Assembly (NCBI GenBank): GCA_942493075.1
Contig: OW818681.1
Location: 744,001 to 808,000 of the forward strand
Direction: 5' to 3'
DNA: 64,000 nucleotides
DNA from: JBBQYD01 sp942493075
Lineage (GTDB): Bacteria; Verrucomicrobiota; Verrucomicrobiia; Limisphaerales; UBA8199
Numbering within the stretch: position 1 is the first letter of the stretch; every line of letters begins with the position of its first letter. The notes below the pieces were generated by a model. That model worked only from the letters and a program-made list of their open reading frames with translations. It ran no database searches and had not been told where the DNA came from. The translations under genes and the position numbers were made by a program. Shown one piece after another: positions 1-11,411 of the stretch.

Positions 1-3000
1 AGCCGTTGTAGGGGTCGAGCTTCAAGCAAGTTTGCGCGATCAGCAACGCGTCATCCAAGCGCCCAAACTGAACAAGGAAGTTCGAGTAGCGGAACACGGC
101 TTCCGGGCTGTAGGGACAGAAGGCGAATGCCTGGCGGAAGGTGAAATCGGTTTCGCGTACGACAGCATCGAACTCGGCCTGGCTCTTAGGTCGGTACTCG
201 GGCGGGCATTGAGGGCTAATGCGCCAGGCATAAACACCGCCAATCGAGCTGCGCAACTTCGAGAATGCCTTTTGCGCATCATCATCCCGCAGGAACTTGA
301 TGTCCCCGGTCACACCGCGGAAATCGCGGCGTAAATAGCGGCGTTCGACCCAATCGGTGATTTCCTTAACCGGAGTCTCATACGAAATGAAATCCCCTGT
401 GAGGCGTTTTGAATACTCACGCCAGAACTTGTGATCCCGCTCCAGTATATCTGAGGTGAGGGTTGGCAGCGGCTGGCGGTTGATCTTCATAATGACCCCG
501 TAGGGCGTCAGGTATGGGAACATCCAGTCGAGCGGGAAGCTCTCCTCGACAAAAAACTCGTTGTTCGGATTTTGGTCAAAGATCACCTTCGTGAGCAGTC
601 CGTTGATGCTCATCACCGCGATTTGTCCTGAGACCTGGACCTTGCCGTCAATCACTCGGACGTCTTCGCCAGGTTTCAGCGCATTACGCTGCAGACGTTC
701 CTGAGCGTCACCTAGATAACGTTGGAAGCAATCCTGTGAGTCCTGTGGTGTCGGTATATAAATCTCCCGGTCGGGATAGACACCGCCCTTTGTCTTCGCG
801 ATAGCGGTGGAATACGTTTCCTCCAGGAGGAGGCGATTCAATCGCACCCGCGTGTGGCTTCGAGGGTCCTGCTTAATGAACTCGGCCACGTAATCCGAGA
901 GCTTGACGTTTTGAAACCGCTCTGGCGTGTAGAACGCAGGAATTTTGTTTAACGCTTCGATCTCTTTAGCCAGTTCTGCCTGGCGCGGCGGCAGGTTCTT
1001 ATCCGGGTTGCCGTAAGCGAGTTCCCGGTCTATGGATTGCTTTTCCTGCTGCAGGCGCTCCAGTTTAAGCCGCACGCCAACCTCGCGATCGATCAGTTGG
1101 TTGAGGTCCTTGGCCAAGGCATCGCGCAAGGCCGCCTCGTTGCCACTTCCCTTCACCAGTTCCTGCGTTTTCGGCGAGAGATTCTCAAAAACAAACTTCG
1201 AGACCGCGTCCTGGGTCGCGCCGGGCCTCAGCTTGCCGGTCAGGGCGGCGATGTCCGTAAAGTGTTCCGGTCGGAACCAGGACGTATAGGTGCGGCGGCG
1301 CTTTTCGATCCGATCGCCCAAGCCGGTAAAGTACCTGTCGAGCGGGCGCACCATCCGCGCGAGGCCATTTGTGCGGAAGTTCTTCTCGCGCTCATCTCCG
1401 GGGCGGACCAGTTCTTGAAAGAACGGCGGATCAGTCTGCTCGCTTCGGTTGTAGTGGGCGCGGATGTAGTTCAAGTAAGTGCCATCTGCCAGCGCGTTTT
1501 GAGTGATGATATACACGTCGCGGCGATCGAACTCTTTGTCCTCTTCCGGGTGGAAGTAGCCGGGTGCGAAGCTCTCGCAAAAGATCATGTAGGTGGGGCA
1601 GAACCGGCCCGGGTCAGTGCCGCCGAACAGCACCGCATCCTTGGTCATTTGCGGATACAAAGGCTTGTTATCAGCCCCGGCAAATGGCGGTGTGAACATG
1701 TCATGTCCGAACCAATAACCGAAGAAATGGTTGCGCTGTTCGTTGGAATACCAGTTCAGAGCCAGCGGATTGAGGGGCATCAGTGAGAACACTCCCAGGG
1801 TGATCAACAGCGGCGCACGCGAGCGATAGAAGACAACCGATAGCGTGAACAAGACGGTCATCGCGATCAGCAGCAGACCGGCAAAGATCGGCACCGCATA
1901 GAACTCACCGCTAAAGGCTTTCCCAATGTGGGACAGGATCTGAGACGTGGGGATGTTCGCGGCCTGGCCGAAGTAAAATTCTTCGGTGTCCTTAATAATT
2001 TCATAGATGGCCAGGAACACGGCTACCGCCCCGCCGGCAAGAGCCCACGGGCGGAAGTTCTTATAGTGGGTTGCCATGAATGCTCCGGTAAGCGCCATGC
2101 CGTAGCCAATCATGGCCGCCACCATCGTATGGGAGGCTGCGAAGAACACCTTCACCAGGTCCGCCGATGCGCGGTCCGGGTTCGGATTGAGCAGGATCAT
2201 GAGCAGGACGCCGAGGCAGAGGTAAATCGCGGTGAGCCCGATGATCCAGGCCCGTTCACGGCGTTGCATCTTCCAGAAGAAAATGAAAGGAACCAGCGCC
2301 AGGAAAGCATAGACCCAGGTGAACTCTTCCACGATGTTGCTGAACAGCATCACCATCTGGTTAAAGAACCGGCCGGGCTCGCTGAGGAGGTTGGTCGGAT
2401 TGGGTTGCTCATACTGGCCGCGGGTGAGGGCGTGCAGGAAGCCTTCCAGGGTTCGGGGGTAACCCCACTGCATGGGTGGATTGGTCATGCCGGCCAGCGG
2501 CATGTAGAAGTAGAACGCCGCACCTAAGAGCCAGAGCAAGCCCATGATCATCACCGGTCGCCATTCAGTAAGGATGGCTTTTGTTTTTATCGCCAGCCAG
2601 ATGGCGGCAGCAATAGACCCGATGCCGACCGTGTTGAAGATTAAGAAAAGCCCCGGCTTAGCGCCGATATTTGCGAAGACATGCTTTCCTGTGAATGCCA
2701 GCACCAGGAAGTACAAAACATATATGAGCGCATTCCCGAGGAATACGTCGCGTCCGAGTTTGGGGTTGCCAGCGGCGATGGCAACTTCCACGCCGATAGC
2801 TGCTACGATCAAGCTTTGGTGGTTGGTAAAACAGACGCCGAACATGAACAACGCCCAGTACGCATAGCGCAGTTGGTGAGGCGCATAGATCCAGCGGAGC
2901 AGGAACAGGAGGACAAGCATCAGCGAAACCACGCCGAACATGTACACCTCCACAATCACCGATTGGCTCCAAGTGAACCCGTTCAGGCCCATCAGGAGCC

Positions 3001-3481
3001 CCGCGACCACACCGGAGATCAGACAGAGGGCGTTTTCCCAACGACCGCTCATCTCCTTGAGCTCTTCGATACCCTCGACAAGCATGCTGCTGCCGCGGGC
3101 GACCATCAACGCAAGGAGTCCGCAGGCAAGCGCGCTGGAGGCGGCGGTCCCCAGGGCCACGCGCCAGGCAATGTTGCCGGCTGGCAAAAGCACCGTCCAT
3201 AACCAGGTATAGATCGTCCATACCGGGTATCCCGGGGGATGCGGCACGCCGGCGTAGTAAGAGCCGACCGCCAATTCGCCGGAGTCCTGCAAAGTCAATT
3301 GAGGCGCCAGGGTGAAGGCATAGATGGCGAACATCAAGGCGGTGGCGATGCCAAAGGTCAGCCAATCGATCTTGCGAAAGAGTGGGGCGACTGCGCCGGG
3401 AATCGCCAAAGCGGGTTTAGGCGCTGGCGCTGGCGCAGGTGGTGGCTGAGATTCTGAGCCAAGGTTCTTATTATTACTCAT
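1..3481 (-). CDS. DUF2723 family membrane glycosyltransferase (3' end outside window)
   Basis: The frame stays open from the ATG at 3481 to the window edge, giving at least 1160 residues. After a Pro/Ala-rich cytosolic stretch (residues 12-24) comes a first membrane segment (about 41-60), then a DSGE acidic motif at 66-69 and HPPGYP at 81-86. This layout is typical of DUF2723, a family related to GT-C protein O-mannosyltransferases that use lipid-linked sugars on the outer face of the inner membrane. Many hydrophobic segments follow to about residue 560; then comes a long soluble, charged region ending in a TPR-like helical stretch (LDDALLIAQTCLKLDPYNG) near the window edge. Substrate is unknown. 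The plus-strand reading frames over this region are shadows. It is divergent from thiC, with the riboswitch between them. Confidence 0.85.
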   Translation of the reverse strand, partial: MSNNKNLGSESQPPPAPAPAPKPALAIPGAVAPLFRKIDWLTFGIATALMFAIYAFTLAPQLTLQDSGELAVGSYYAGVPHPPGYPVWTIYTWLWTVLLPAGNIAWRVALGTAASSALACGLLALMVARGSSMLVEGIEELKEMSGRWENALCLISGVVAGLLMGLNGFTWSQSVIVEVYMFGVVSLMLVLLFLLRWIYAPHQLRYAYWALFMFGVCFTNHQSLIVAAIGVEVAIAAGNPKLGRDVFLGNALIYVLYFLVLAFTGKHVFANIGAKPGLFLIFNTVGIGSIAAAIWLAIKTKAILTEWRPVMIMGLLWLLGAAFYFYMPLAGMTNPPMQWGYPRTLEGFLHALTRGQYEQPNPTNLLSEPGRFFNQMVMLFSNIVEEFTWVYAFLALVPFIFFWKMQRRERAWIIGLTAIYLCLGVLLMILLNPNPDRASADLVKVFFAASHTMVAAMIGYGMALTGAFMATHYKNFRPWALAGGAVAVFLAIYEIIKDTEEFYFGQAANIPTSQILSHIGKAFSGEFYAVPIFAGLLLIAMTVLFTLSVVFYRSRAPLLITLGVFSLMPLNPLALNWYSNEQRNHFFGYWFGHDMFTPPFAGADNKPLYPQMTKDAVLFGGTDPGRFCPTYMIFCESFAPGYFHPEEDKEFDRRDVYIITQNALADGTYLNYIRAHYNRSEQTDPPFFQELVRPGDEREKNFRTNGLARMVRPLDRYFTGLGDRIEKRRRTYTSWFRPEHFTDIAALTGKLRPGATQDAVSKFVFENLSPKTQELVKGSGNEAALRDALAKDLNQLIDREVGVRLKLERLQQEKQSIDRELAYGNPDKNLPPRQAELAKEIEALNKIPAFYTPERFQNVKLSDYVAEFIKQDPRSHTRVRLNRLLLEETYSTAIAKTKGGVYPDREIYIPTPQDSQDCFQRYLGDAQERLQRNALKPGEDVRVIDGKVQVSGQIAVMSINGLLTKVIFDQNPNNEFFVEESFPLDWMFPYLTPYGVIMKINRQPLPTLTSDILERDHKFWREYSKRLTGDFISYETPVKEITDWVERRYLRRDFRGVTGDIKFLRDDDAQKAFSKLRSSIGGVYAWRISPQCPPEYRPKSQAEFDAVVRETDFTFRQAFAFCPYSPEAVFRYSNFLVQFGRLDDALLIAQTCLKLDPYNG

Positions 3482-3683
3482 ACAATGCTAAAGGCTTCAC
3501 AATAATGGTGGGGCTATTTCCAAGCGAGTTGAAAGTTTGCGCCTGGAAAGACCCGGACTGCACGAGGCGCCAGATGCGAAGTTGGCAGCCAACCAAACAA
3601 TGACCAATCCGGCGGCCAGACGTTCAATAAAGCCAGCCGCAGGGTTGCGTCCAGGAAGGTTTCGCGCTACTTTGCCGCGTCCT

Positions 3684-3796
3684 TTTGGGGAGCCAACCGG
3701 CATGTGTCCATTTTGCATGTGCGAAGGCTGAGAGTGCGGTGCGGGAGCGCTGCAAGACCCTTTGAACCTGATCCAGGTAATGCTGGCGAAGGGAAT
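3684..3796 (+). promoter_or_regulatory. TPP (THI-box) riboswitch upstream of thiC
   Basis: The leader of thiC carries the conserved THI-box blocks in order: GGGGAGCC at 3687-3694, GGCTGAGAG at 3726-3734, GACCCTTTGAACCTGATC at 3756-3773, and GGTAATGCTGGCGAAGGGAA at about 3776-3795. These match the P2/J and P4/P5 core of the thiamine pyrophosphate aptamer. The variable P3 region lies between 3735 and 3755. The aptamer ends about 43 bases before the chosen thiC start and no long T-run follows it, so control of translation or of an overlapping expression platform at 3797-3838 is more likely than a classic terminator, though this is inference. Confidence 0.95.
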
Positions 3797-3838
3797 GAAT
3801 TTTCCTCGCCCGTTTTCCCGGTCAAAATACATGCAATT

Positions 3839-5686
<1,848 letters not shown>

Positions 5687-5711
5687 GGTATGCTAGGTTC
5701 GGAACACAGGC

Positions 5712-6302
5712 ATGCTGGGTAAAGGCATTATTAAAGGGCTAGGTGAGACGGCGCGTAATTTCTTCGGCAGTTATGTTTCCGAGGAACGTCTCACCACGGT
5801 TCAATATCCTGAAGAACGCCTGCCTGTTAAAGAAGCCGCCCGCAACTTTCCTTTCCTGGTTCATGACGGACCTGATCCGATTCAGAGTCTGCGCTGTGTG
5901 GCATGCCAGATTTGCGAGAAAGAATGCCCTCCCAAGTGCATTTATATTGAGAAGGACACGGTTAAGAAACCCGATTACATAGGCAAACTGCAGTTTCAGC
6001 CCCGGGTTTTTGACATCGATATTTCGGTTTGCATGAGCTGTCAGATCTGCGTCGAGGTGTGCCCCTTCGATGCCATTAAGATGGATGTGGAGTATGAGTT
6101 AAGCACGTCGGAGCGTTTCCAGACCTTGCTGCTGCACAAACGCGATCTGGCAAAGCCCAACTCGTACTACCACAGAATTCATCCAACCGAGGCCTCTGAG
6201 GTGGACGACCGTTTGATGGCTGAGAAACGAAAAGCCGAGGCGAAGGCCAAGGCAGATGCGGACGCGCGAGCCAAAGCTACAGTCACGCTTCCAGAGCCAT
6301 GA
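5712..6302 (+). CDS. nuoI: NADH-quinone oxidoreductase subunit I (8Fe-8S ferredoxin-type)
   Basis: The protein of 196 residues has two 4Fe-4S motifs, CVACQICEKECPPKC and CMSCQICVEVCP, the pattern that carries clusters N6a and N6b in complex I. The N-terminal GxxKGLGxT-like start and the spacing between the clusters fit NuoI rather than a free ferredoxin. NuoI passes electrons from NuoG toward NuoB at the membrane arm junction. The tail after about residue 165 is a Lys/Ala/Asp-rich helix (EKRKAEAKAKADADARAKA), longer than usual. The gene sits after thiC, separated by about 17 kb from nuoABCD; its usual neighbours nuoH and nuoJ are absent. It converges on mqnA with 9 bases between stops. Confidence 0.88.
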   Translation: MLGKGIIKGLGETARNFFGSYVSEERLTTVQYPEERLPVKEAARNFPFLVHDGPDPIQSLRCVACQICEKECPPKCIYIEKDTVKKPDYIGKLQFQPRVFDIDISVCMSCQICVEVCPFDAIKMDVEYELSTSERFQTLLLHKRDLAKPNSYYHRIHPTEASEVDDRLMAEKRKAEAKAKADADARAKATVTLPEP

Positions 6303-6311
6303 TGAGTGATG

Positions 6312-7199
6312 CTAAACGTATTGTGGAGGGTGAACGCTTCCCAGTCCGTGTTTCTGGATCAGTTCGATGAATCGCGAGATGCCTCGTTTCTCATCCGTCC
6401 CCAGATGGTAATGGATATGCCAGCCGAGGTAATCTTTGCGAAAGTCTTCGGTATATTCGGTGCGGGTGCGGATGATGTGGTCGAGAGTCTCCTGCCCAAA
6501 CTCATGGGCATCGCGCAACTGGCGACGCAGCACGCCCGTATCCAGTCCACGTCGCAATGCCCAGATGGCATACACGAATGGCAAGCCGGTCAGCTCATAC
6601 CAGGCGGCTCCCAAATCAAGAATCTCCAGACCTTCATGCGCCCCAAGGTTCAGGTCCAACGCACGGTCTCCAATCAACAACGTGAAATCGGGCAGGTTTG
6701 AAAAGTCATAACTCGCCAGTGGTTTCAACTCCGGCCGCAGGCCGCGTTCAGCCAGCAGCACGCGCATCAATTGCACACTGGTAAGCGATGCAGTGTCGCA
6801 ATAAACCTCTTTGACCTCAGCGAGTGGGCGGCGGTGGGCGAGAATAACGCTCTTCACCTCACCCAGAGACGCGATCGCTACACCGTCCAGGATGTCGTAA
6901 TTCCCCGTGAACAGCACCTCGACAACGCTCACGAGAGCCGCATCTAGCTCGTTCTTTCGCAAAAGTTCTGCCAGCTTGGAGGGGACTGCGAAGAGGACTT
7001 CATTCTCAATCCCGCGGGTGAGTGGCACGGCATTCAGATACTCCACCGAGCCGACCCGAAAAGGCGCCAGGGAGTCTTCGAGATTGGTCTCGCGCTGCCT
7101 GTTGAGGGCTTGCTGTTCCTTTTCAAGCCGCCGCGCCGTCACTTCGGCGGGTTCCGCCGGAGCCATCCGAAGCTTCTGCTCTTCACCGTTGCCGTTCAT
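6312..7199 (-). CDS. mqnA: Chorismate dehydratase MqnA (futalosine pathway)
   Basis: MqnA removes water from chorismate to give 3-enolpyruvylbenzoate, the first step of the futalosine route to menaquinone. Family signatures are RVGSVEYLNAVPL at about residue 48, PSKLAELL, DAALVSVVEV, YDILDGVAIAS and LIGDRAL. It has the periplasmic-binding-protein-like fold of the family. The 295-residue product carries about 47 extra charged N-terminal residues before the conserved core; no alternative Met lies closer, so the extension may be real. The start overlaps the stop of mqnE by 4 bases (ATGA), so translation is probably coupled in an mqnE-mqnA operon. Confidence 0.93.
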   Translation of the reverse strand: MNGNGEEQKLRMAPAEPAEVTARRLEKEQQALNRQRETNLEDSLAPFRVGSVEYLNAVPLTRGIENEVLFAVPSKLAELLRKNELDAALVSVVEVLFTGNYDILDGVAIASLGEVKSVILAHRRPLAEVKEVYCDTASLTSVQLMRVLLAERGLRPELKPLASYDFSNLPDFTLLIGDRALDLNLGAHEGLEILDLGAAWYELTGLPFVYAIWALRRGLDTGVLRRQLRDAHEFGQETLDHIIRTRTEYTEDFRKDYLGWHIHYHLGTDEKRGISRFIELIQKHGLGSVHPPQYV

Positions 7200-8335
7200 A
7201 ATGCGGGGACTAGCTCAGGAATTGGAGCGGCAGGTGGTTCATCCCAGACCTTAAGCGGCTCATAAAAGGTGTTTCGCCGCACGGGGACCAGCCGGGCTTC
7301 CCGAATGGCTTTAACCATCTCCAATTCGCTTTGTGCCTGTGGTGAAGTGGCGCCGGCCATGTGGAAAATGTGCTCCTCAAGAATAGTACCGTGGAGGTCG
7401 TCCGCGCCGTAATTCAAGGCGACTTGCGCCAGTTTAATCCCCAGTCCCACCCAGTAAGCCGTGATATGCTGGAAGTTATCCAGAAAGACCCGGCTGATCG
7501 CAATCGTCCGCAGCGTGTCGAAACCGGTCGGTCGCGTCCGCACAGGGATGTTGTTATTCTCAGGCTGATAGGGAAGAGGAACAAACCCGCAGAATCCGTG
7601 GGTTTCGTCCTGGAGTTCGCGCAAACGCCGCAAATGATCCACTCTCTGCTCCAGCGTTTCAATATGTCCATACAGCATCGTGGTGGTGCTTCGTCCTCCC
7701 ATGCCATGCCATGTGCGATGCACATCGAGATACTCCTCGGCAGATTCCTTGCCCCGCGCGATCTTCTCGCGAACCTCAGGCGCGAAAATCTCTGCTCCTC
7801 CGCCTGTAAGTGAATCCAGCCCGGCCTCTCGCAAGCGCGTGAGTGTCTGTTCCACGCTCATTTTTCCCAGCCAGGATAGATGCAGGATTTCAATTGCTGT
7901 GAAGCACTTGAGTTGGAGGTTCGGTCCGGCCTGCCGCAGAGCTCGGAGCATCTCCGTGTAATACTCAAAAGGCAGGGACGGATGCAGCCCGCCGACGATG
8001 TGCAATTCGGTAATCCCCACAGCAAGAGCGGCCTTGGCTTTCTCAACCATCTCCGGAACGGAAAGCTGAAACCCGTCGGAATCGCGCTTCTTGCGTGCGA
8101 ACGAACAGAACTGGCAACTTAGGATGCAGTAGTTGGAGTAGTTAATATACCGATTAACAATGTAGCTGGCGTGGCGTCCGTTCTGCCGACGGCAGGCCAA
8201 ATCAGCCATGGCGCCAATCGTATTAATATCGGTGCTATGGAACAGCCGAATCGCGTCGGCTTCCGTGAGGCGTTGGCCGGTGGCGACTTTCTCGTAGAGA
8301 TCGCGCAACTCACTGCGCTGAACAAACAACTGCAC
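7196..8335 (-). CDS. mqnE: Aminofutalosine synthase MqnE (radical SAM)
   Basis: MqnE joins 3-enolpyruvylbenzoate to SAM-derived adenosine to form aminofutalosine. The 379-residue protein has the radical-SAM motif CILSCQFC (CxxxCxxC) in the NYSNYC context and the block HIVGGLHPSLPFEYY. That block, together with KCFTAIEI, separates MqnE from the related cyclase MqnC, which usually reads LHLQGGHHP. Length matches the family. It is the first gene of an operon with mqnA. No mqnB, mqnC or mqnD is present here, so later steps must be encoded elsewhere. Confidence 0.92.
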   Translation of the reverse strand: MQLFVQRSELRDLYEKVATGQRLTEADAIRLFHSTDINTIGAMADLACRRQNGRHASYIVNRYINYSNYCILSCQFCSFARKKRDSDGFQLSVPEMVEKAKAALAVGITELHIVGGLHPSLPFEYYTEMLRALRQAGPNLQLKCFTAIEILHLSWLGKMSVEQTLTRLREAGLDSLTGGGAEIFAPEVREKIARGKESAEEYLDVHRTWHGMGGRSTTTMLYGHIETLEQRVDHLRRLRELQDETHGFCGFVPLPYQPENNNIPVRTRPTGFDTLRTIAISRVFLDNFQHITAYWVGLGIKLAQVALNYGADDLHGTILEEHIFHMAGATSPQAQSELEMVKAIREARLVPVRRNTFYEPLKVWDEPPAAPIPELVPAL

Positions 8336-8417
8336 AGATGATCATTAGCAGAATGAGGGGTTTTGGCAACTCTGGATGGCTGGTTAGCTGGTTAACCCTC
8401 GTGCATCCTGGCGGTCT

Positions 8418-8453
8418 GTCCTATCGGTCCCATCCGGTTTATCAGTCCCATTA
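8418..8453. repeat. Degenerate short tandem repeat
   Basis: Four imperfect units of 8-10 bases start with GTC or GTT: GTCCTATCG, GTCCCATCCG, GTTTATCA, GTCCCATTAA. They lie in the divergent gap between mqnE and the sugar kinase gene. Similar GTCCCAT-type repeats are, from memory, seen in intergenic DNA of related bacteria, but this cannot be checked here. No function is assigned. Confidence 0.35.
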
Positions 8454-8509
8454 ATCTGGGCCTCTTTTTTAATTTGTGTGACGCCCCCCTGGCGTTGCAC
8501 ATTTCCGCC

Positions 8510-9610
8510 ATGTCGATTTTAAAGATCAGACCGGTCGCAGAGTGCAAGTATGACTTGGTTTCTTTGGGTGAGATCATGCTGCGCCTCGATCCCGGTGAGG
8601 GACGGATACGCACAGCCCGCGAGTTCAAGGTTTGGGAAGGTGGCGGCGAATATAACGTGGCCCGGGGGTTGCGCCGTTGTTTTGGCCTGAAAACCGCCGT
8701 GTGTACAGCCTTTGCCGATAACGACATCGGGCGTTTGCTGGAAGATTTTGTTCTGCAAGGGGGCGTGGACACAGAGTTCATCAAATGGATGCCGTTTGAT
8801 GGGGTGGGCCGTACCGTCCGCAATGGCCTTAACTTCACGGAACGCGGCTACGGAGTACGCGGCGCGGTGGGTATTCCTGACCGTGGTCACACCGCTGCCA
8901 GCCAGCTCAAACCAGGAGATTTCGACTGGGACCACATTTTCGGCAAGTCAGGCGTTCGCTGGCTGCATACCGGCGGGATCTTTGCCGCGCTAAGCGACAC
9001 CACCCCGGCCCTGGTGATTGAGGCTGTCCAAGCCGCTCACAAGCATGGTGTCATCGTTTCCTACGACCTCAACTACCGGCCGTCATTGTGGAAGAGCATT
9101 GGTGGCCAGGCCCGGGCGAGGGAAGTCAACCGCGAGATTGCCCGTTACGTGGATGTCATGATTGGGAACGAGGAGGATTTTACCGCGTGCCTTGGGTTTG
9201 AAGTGGAGGGTGTGGACGAAGCCATTTCTAAAATTGAAATAGGCGCTTTCCAGAAGATGATCGAGCAGGCGGTCAAAGCGTTCCCTAATTTCAAGGTAAC
9301 TGCCACGACATTGCGAGCCGTGCACAGCGCTACTCGGAATGACTGGGGCGCGATCTGTTGGGCTGATGGACGCTTCCACCAGGCGCCTAACCGGCCGAAC
9401 TTGGAGATTCTAGATCGGGTAGGCGGTGGAGACAGCTTCGCAAGCGGTCTTGTTTACGGCTTCCTGAAGTTTAACGACCCCCAAAAGGCCGTGGAGTACG
9501 GTGCCGCTCATGGCGCGCTCGCTATGACCACCCCGGGAGATACTTCGATGGCATCTCTTAAAGAAGTCGAGTCGCTGGTTAAGGGAGGCAGTGCCCGGGT
9601 GCAAAGGTAG
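8510..9610 (+). CDS. PfkB-family carbohydrate kinase, 2-keto-3-deoxygluconate kinase-like
   Basis: The 366-residue protein is a ribokinase-fold sugar kinase. It shows the N-terminal SLGEIMLRLDPG start, the GGGEYNVARGL substrate-side motif, and the C-terminal catalytic block DRVGGGDSFASGLVYG, where the Asp of GGD is the base that activates the sugar hydroxyl. The family includes KDG kinase (KdgK), which phosphorylates 2-keto-3-deoxygluconate, and the LDPGEGR start is like that group; exact substrate remains uncertain. It is longer than usual (about 310) owing to an insert near residues 235-285. The ATG at 8510 was preferred over 8474 because homology-like sequence begins just after it. Confidence 0.85.
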   Translation: MSILKIRPVAECKYDLVSLGEIMLRLDPGEGRIRTAREFKVWEGGGEYNVARGLRRCFGLKTAVCTAFADNDIGRLLEDFVLQGGVDTEFIKWMPFDGVGRTVRNGLNFTERGYGVRGAVGIPDRGHTAASQLKPGDFDWDHIFGKSGVRWLHTGGIFAALSDTTPALVIEAVQAAHKHGVIVSYDLNYRPSLWKSIGGQARAREVNREIARYVDVMIGNEEDFTACLGFEVEGVDEAISKIEIGAFQKMIEQAVKAFPNFKVTATTLRAVHSATRNDWGAICWADGRFHQAPNRPNLEILDRVGGGDSFASGLVYGFLKFNDPQKAVEYGAAHGALAMTTPGDTSMASLKEVESLVKGGSARVQR

Positions 9611-9825
9611 CGGAAGGCGCTGAACAGCGGCGGAGGGGAAAAAGGCAGTGGTTTTCCCCCCTGCCTTGGGGTGTTTCTCGTGTTTTGACAATCCTTCGTT
9701 TGGTGTGAACTTATCCCTGATGCGAGGGGCGGGGAAATTTTCGAACAGGGAGCTCATTTCCTGCATCGAACCAGCGAGAAACGTCGTTGGCGGCTCCAAC
9801 AGAATTTGCAGGGCAGGTATATATT

Positions 9826-11370
9826 ATGAATAGACGAGGTATTTCGGTAATCAGGGTGCTTTTTCTCCTGGCTTGCCTTGGGATTTTGGCAGGGAACGTT
9901 CAAGGGCAGGACGACAAAAAGCTAAACGCCAACACCAACCCTCCGCCCAAGCTGGTTATCCAGGAAGCGCCACTGAGCCGTGAGGTCAAGCTGGCTACCA
10001 GCATCGCCCCGATGGTTAAGAAGGTGGCGCCGAGCGTGGTGAATATCTACACGAGCACCACAGTCAAGGAACGCAGCGGCGGATTCCACCCTTTCATGAA
10101 CGATCCGCTATTCCGAAGATTTTTCGGCGAGGAGTTCGGCCAGCAGATGCCACGAGAACGCAAAGCCCAGAGCCTGGGGAGCGGTGTCATTGTTTCGCCT
10201 AACGGATATATACTCACCGCCAGCCATGTTGTCGAAGATGCGGATGTCGTCAAAGTGGCCGTTTCCAATGGTGACGGGGAGAAAGAATATGAAGCCCGAG
10301 TGATCGGCACCGACCCGCCGACTGACATCGCTGTGCTCAAGATCGATGCGAAGACGAACCTGCCTGCGATCACGTTGACGGACAGCGAAAAACTCGAAGT
10401 CGGTGACCTGGTGATCGCTATCGGCAATCCCTTCGGCGTTGGTCAGACAGTGACCGTGGGGATCATTAGTGCCTTGGGGCGCGGTGGATTCAACATCACC
10501 GGCTATGAGAATTTCATTCAAACGGACGCTGCGATCAACCCGGGCAACTCCGGAGGTGCGCTTGTCGATGCTGAAGGCCGCCTGGTCGGTATTAACACTG
10601 CGATCCTCAGTCGAAGCGGTGGTTTTCAAGGGGTCGGCTTCGCGGTGCCTGTTAACATGGCCCGCTACGTGATGGAGCGGATCACGAATGAGGGTAAGGT
10701 GCGCCGGGGTTATCTGGGAATTAGTCTTCAACCGTTAACTCCGAGCCTGACAAAAGGTTTAGGATTGCCCGCTGAAAGCACTGGCGTGCTTGTGGGTGGA
10801 GTGCAGCCCGATAGTGCTGCCGAGAAGGCCGGGTTTAAAGACGGAGATCTGATCATGGAAGTCAACGGAAAGAAGGTTGCTGATCCCAGAAACCTGCAAC
10901 TGATTGTGGCGCAGATCTCGCCGGGGACCAAAATCAACGTCAAAGTCCTGCGTGGCGATGGTAAGAAAGCCTCTGAGAAGACTCTCAGTGCTGTGCTGGG
11001 TGAATTGCCGAGCGATATGTTTGGCGGTCCTTCTGATTCATCAGGGAAGGACCCGGAAGGGGAAGATGTGCTGGATGGGGTTGAAGTAACCGACCTGGAC
11101 TCGCAAGTGCGGCGGCAGATGGGTATCCCTGCAAACATTCGTGGCGCCTTGGTGACAAACGTGGACCCCAGCTCAAACGCGGCTGAGGGGTTGCGCCCTG
11201 GAGATGTCATTCTTGAGATCAACCGCCAACCGGTCAGATCCTCCGACGATGCGATTCGGTTAAGCAAAGGACTGAAGAACGACCGGGTGCTGCTGCGCGT
11301 TTGGAGCGGTGGCGCTGGCGCTGGGGGGATGACGCGTTACGTGGTGATCGAGAACAGCAAATCCCCATAA
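9826..11370 (+). CDS. Periplasmic serine protease DegP/HtrA family
   Basis: This is a 514-residue envelope protease/chaperone. A hydrophobic signal segment covers residues 8-27. The trypsin-like domain has the full triad: H134 (TASHVVED), D167 (PTDIAVLKI) and S242 (NPGNSGGAL). Two PDZ domains follow, at about 290-380 (GYLGISLQPL...GDLIMEVNGK) and 420-505 (GALVTNVDPSS...GDVILEINRQPV). It binds and degrades misfolded envelope proteins. The ATG at 9826 places the signal sequence at the N-terminus; the frame upstream to 9787 adds unlikely residues. ftsH begins 41 bases after the stop, so the two probably form a protein quality-control operon. Confidence 0.95.
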   Translation: MNRRGISVIRVLFLLACLGILAGNVQGQDDKKLNANTNPPPKLVIQEAPLSREVKLATSIAPMVKKVAPSVVNIYTSTTVKERSGGFHPFMNDPLFRRFFGEEFGQQMPRERKAQSLGSGVIVSPNGYILTASHVVEDADVVKVAVSNGDGEKEYEARVIGTDPPTDIAVLKIDAKTNLPAITLTDSEKLEVGDLVIAIGNPFGVGQTVTVGIISALGRGGFNITGYENFIQTDAAINPGNSGGALVDAEGRLVGINTAILSRSGGFQGVGFAVPVNMARYVMERITNEGKVRRGYLGISLQPLTPSLTKGLGLPAESTGVLVGGVQPDSAAEKAGFKDGDLIMEVNGKKVADPRNLQLIVAQISPGTKINVKVLRGDGKKASEKTLSAVLGELPSDMFGGPSDSSGKDPEGEDVLDGVEVTDLDSQVRRQMGIPANIRGALVTNVDPSSNAAEGLRPGDVILEINRQPVRSSDDAIRLSKGLKNDRVLLRVWSGGAGAGGMTRYVVIENSKSP

Positions 11371-11411
11371 AGCGGGAAAGGGCTCACGCCCGCCCCGCAG
11401 CAAAGAAAACG

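Noticed and set aside
1037..1786. Plus-strand frame of 249 codons in the first kilobases
   Set aside because: It runs antisense to the continuous DUF2723 frame, which has recognised motifs and reads to the window edge.
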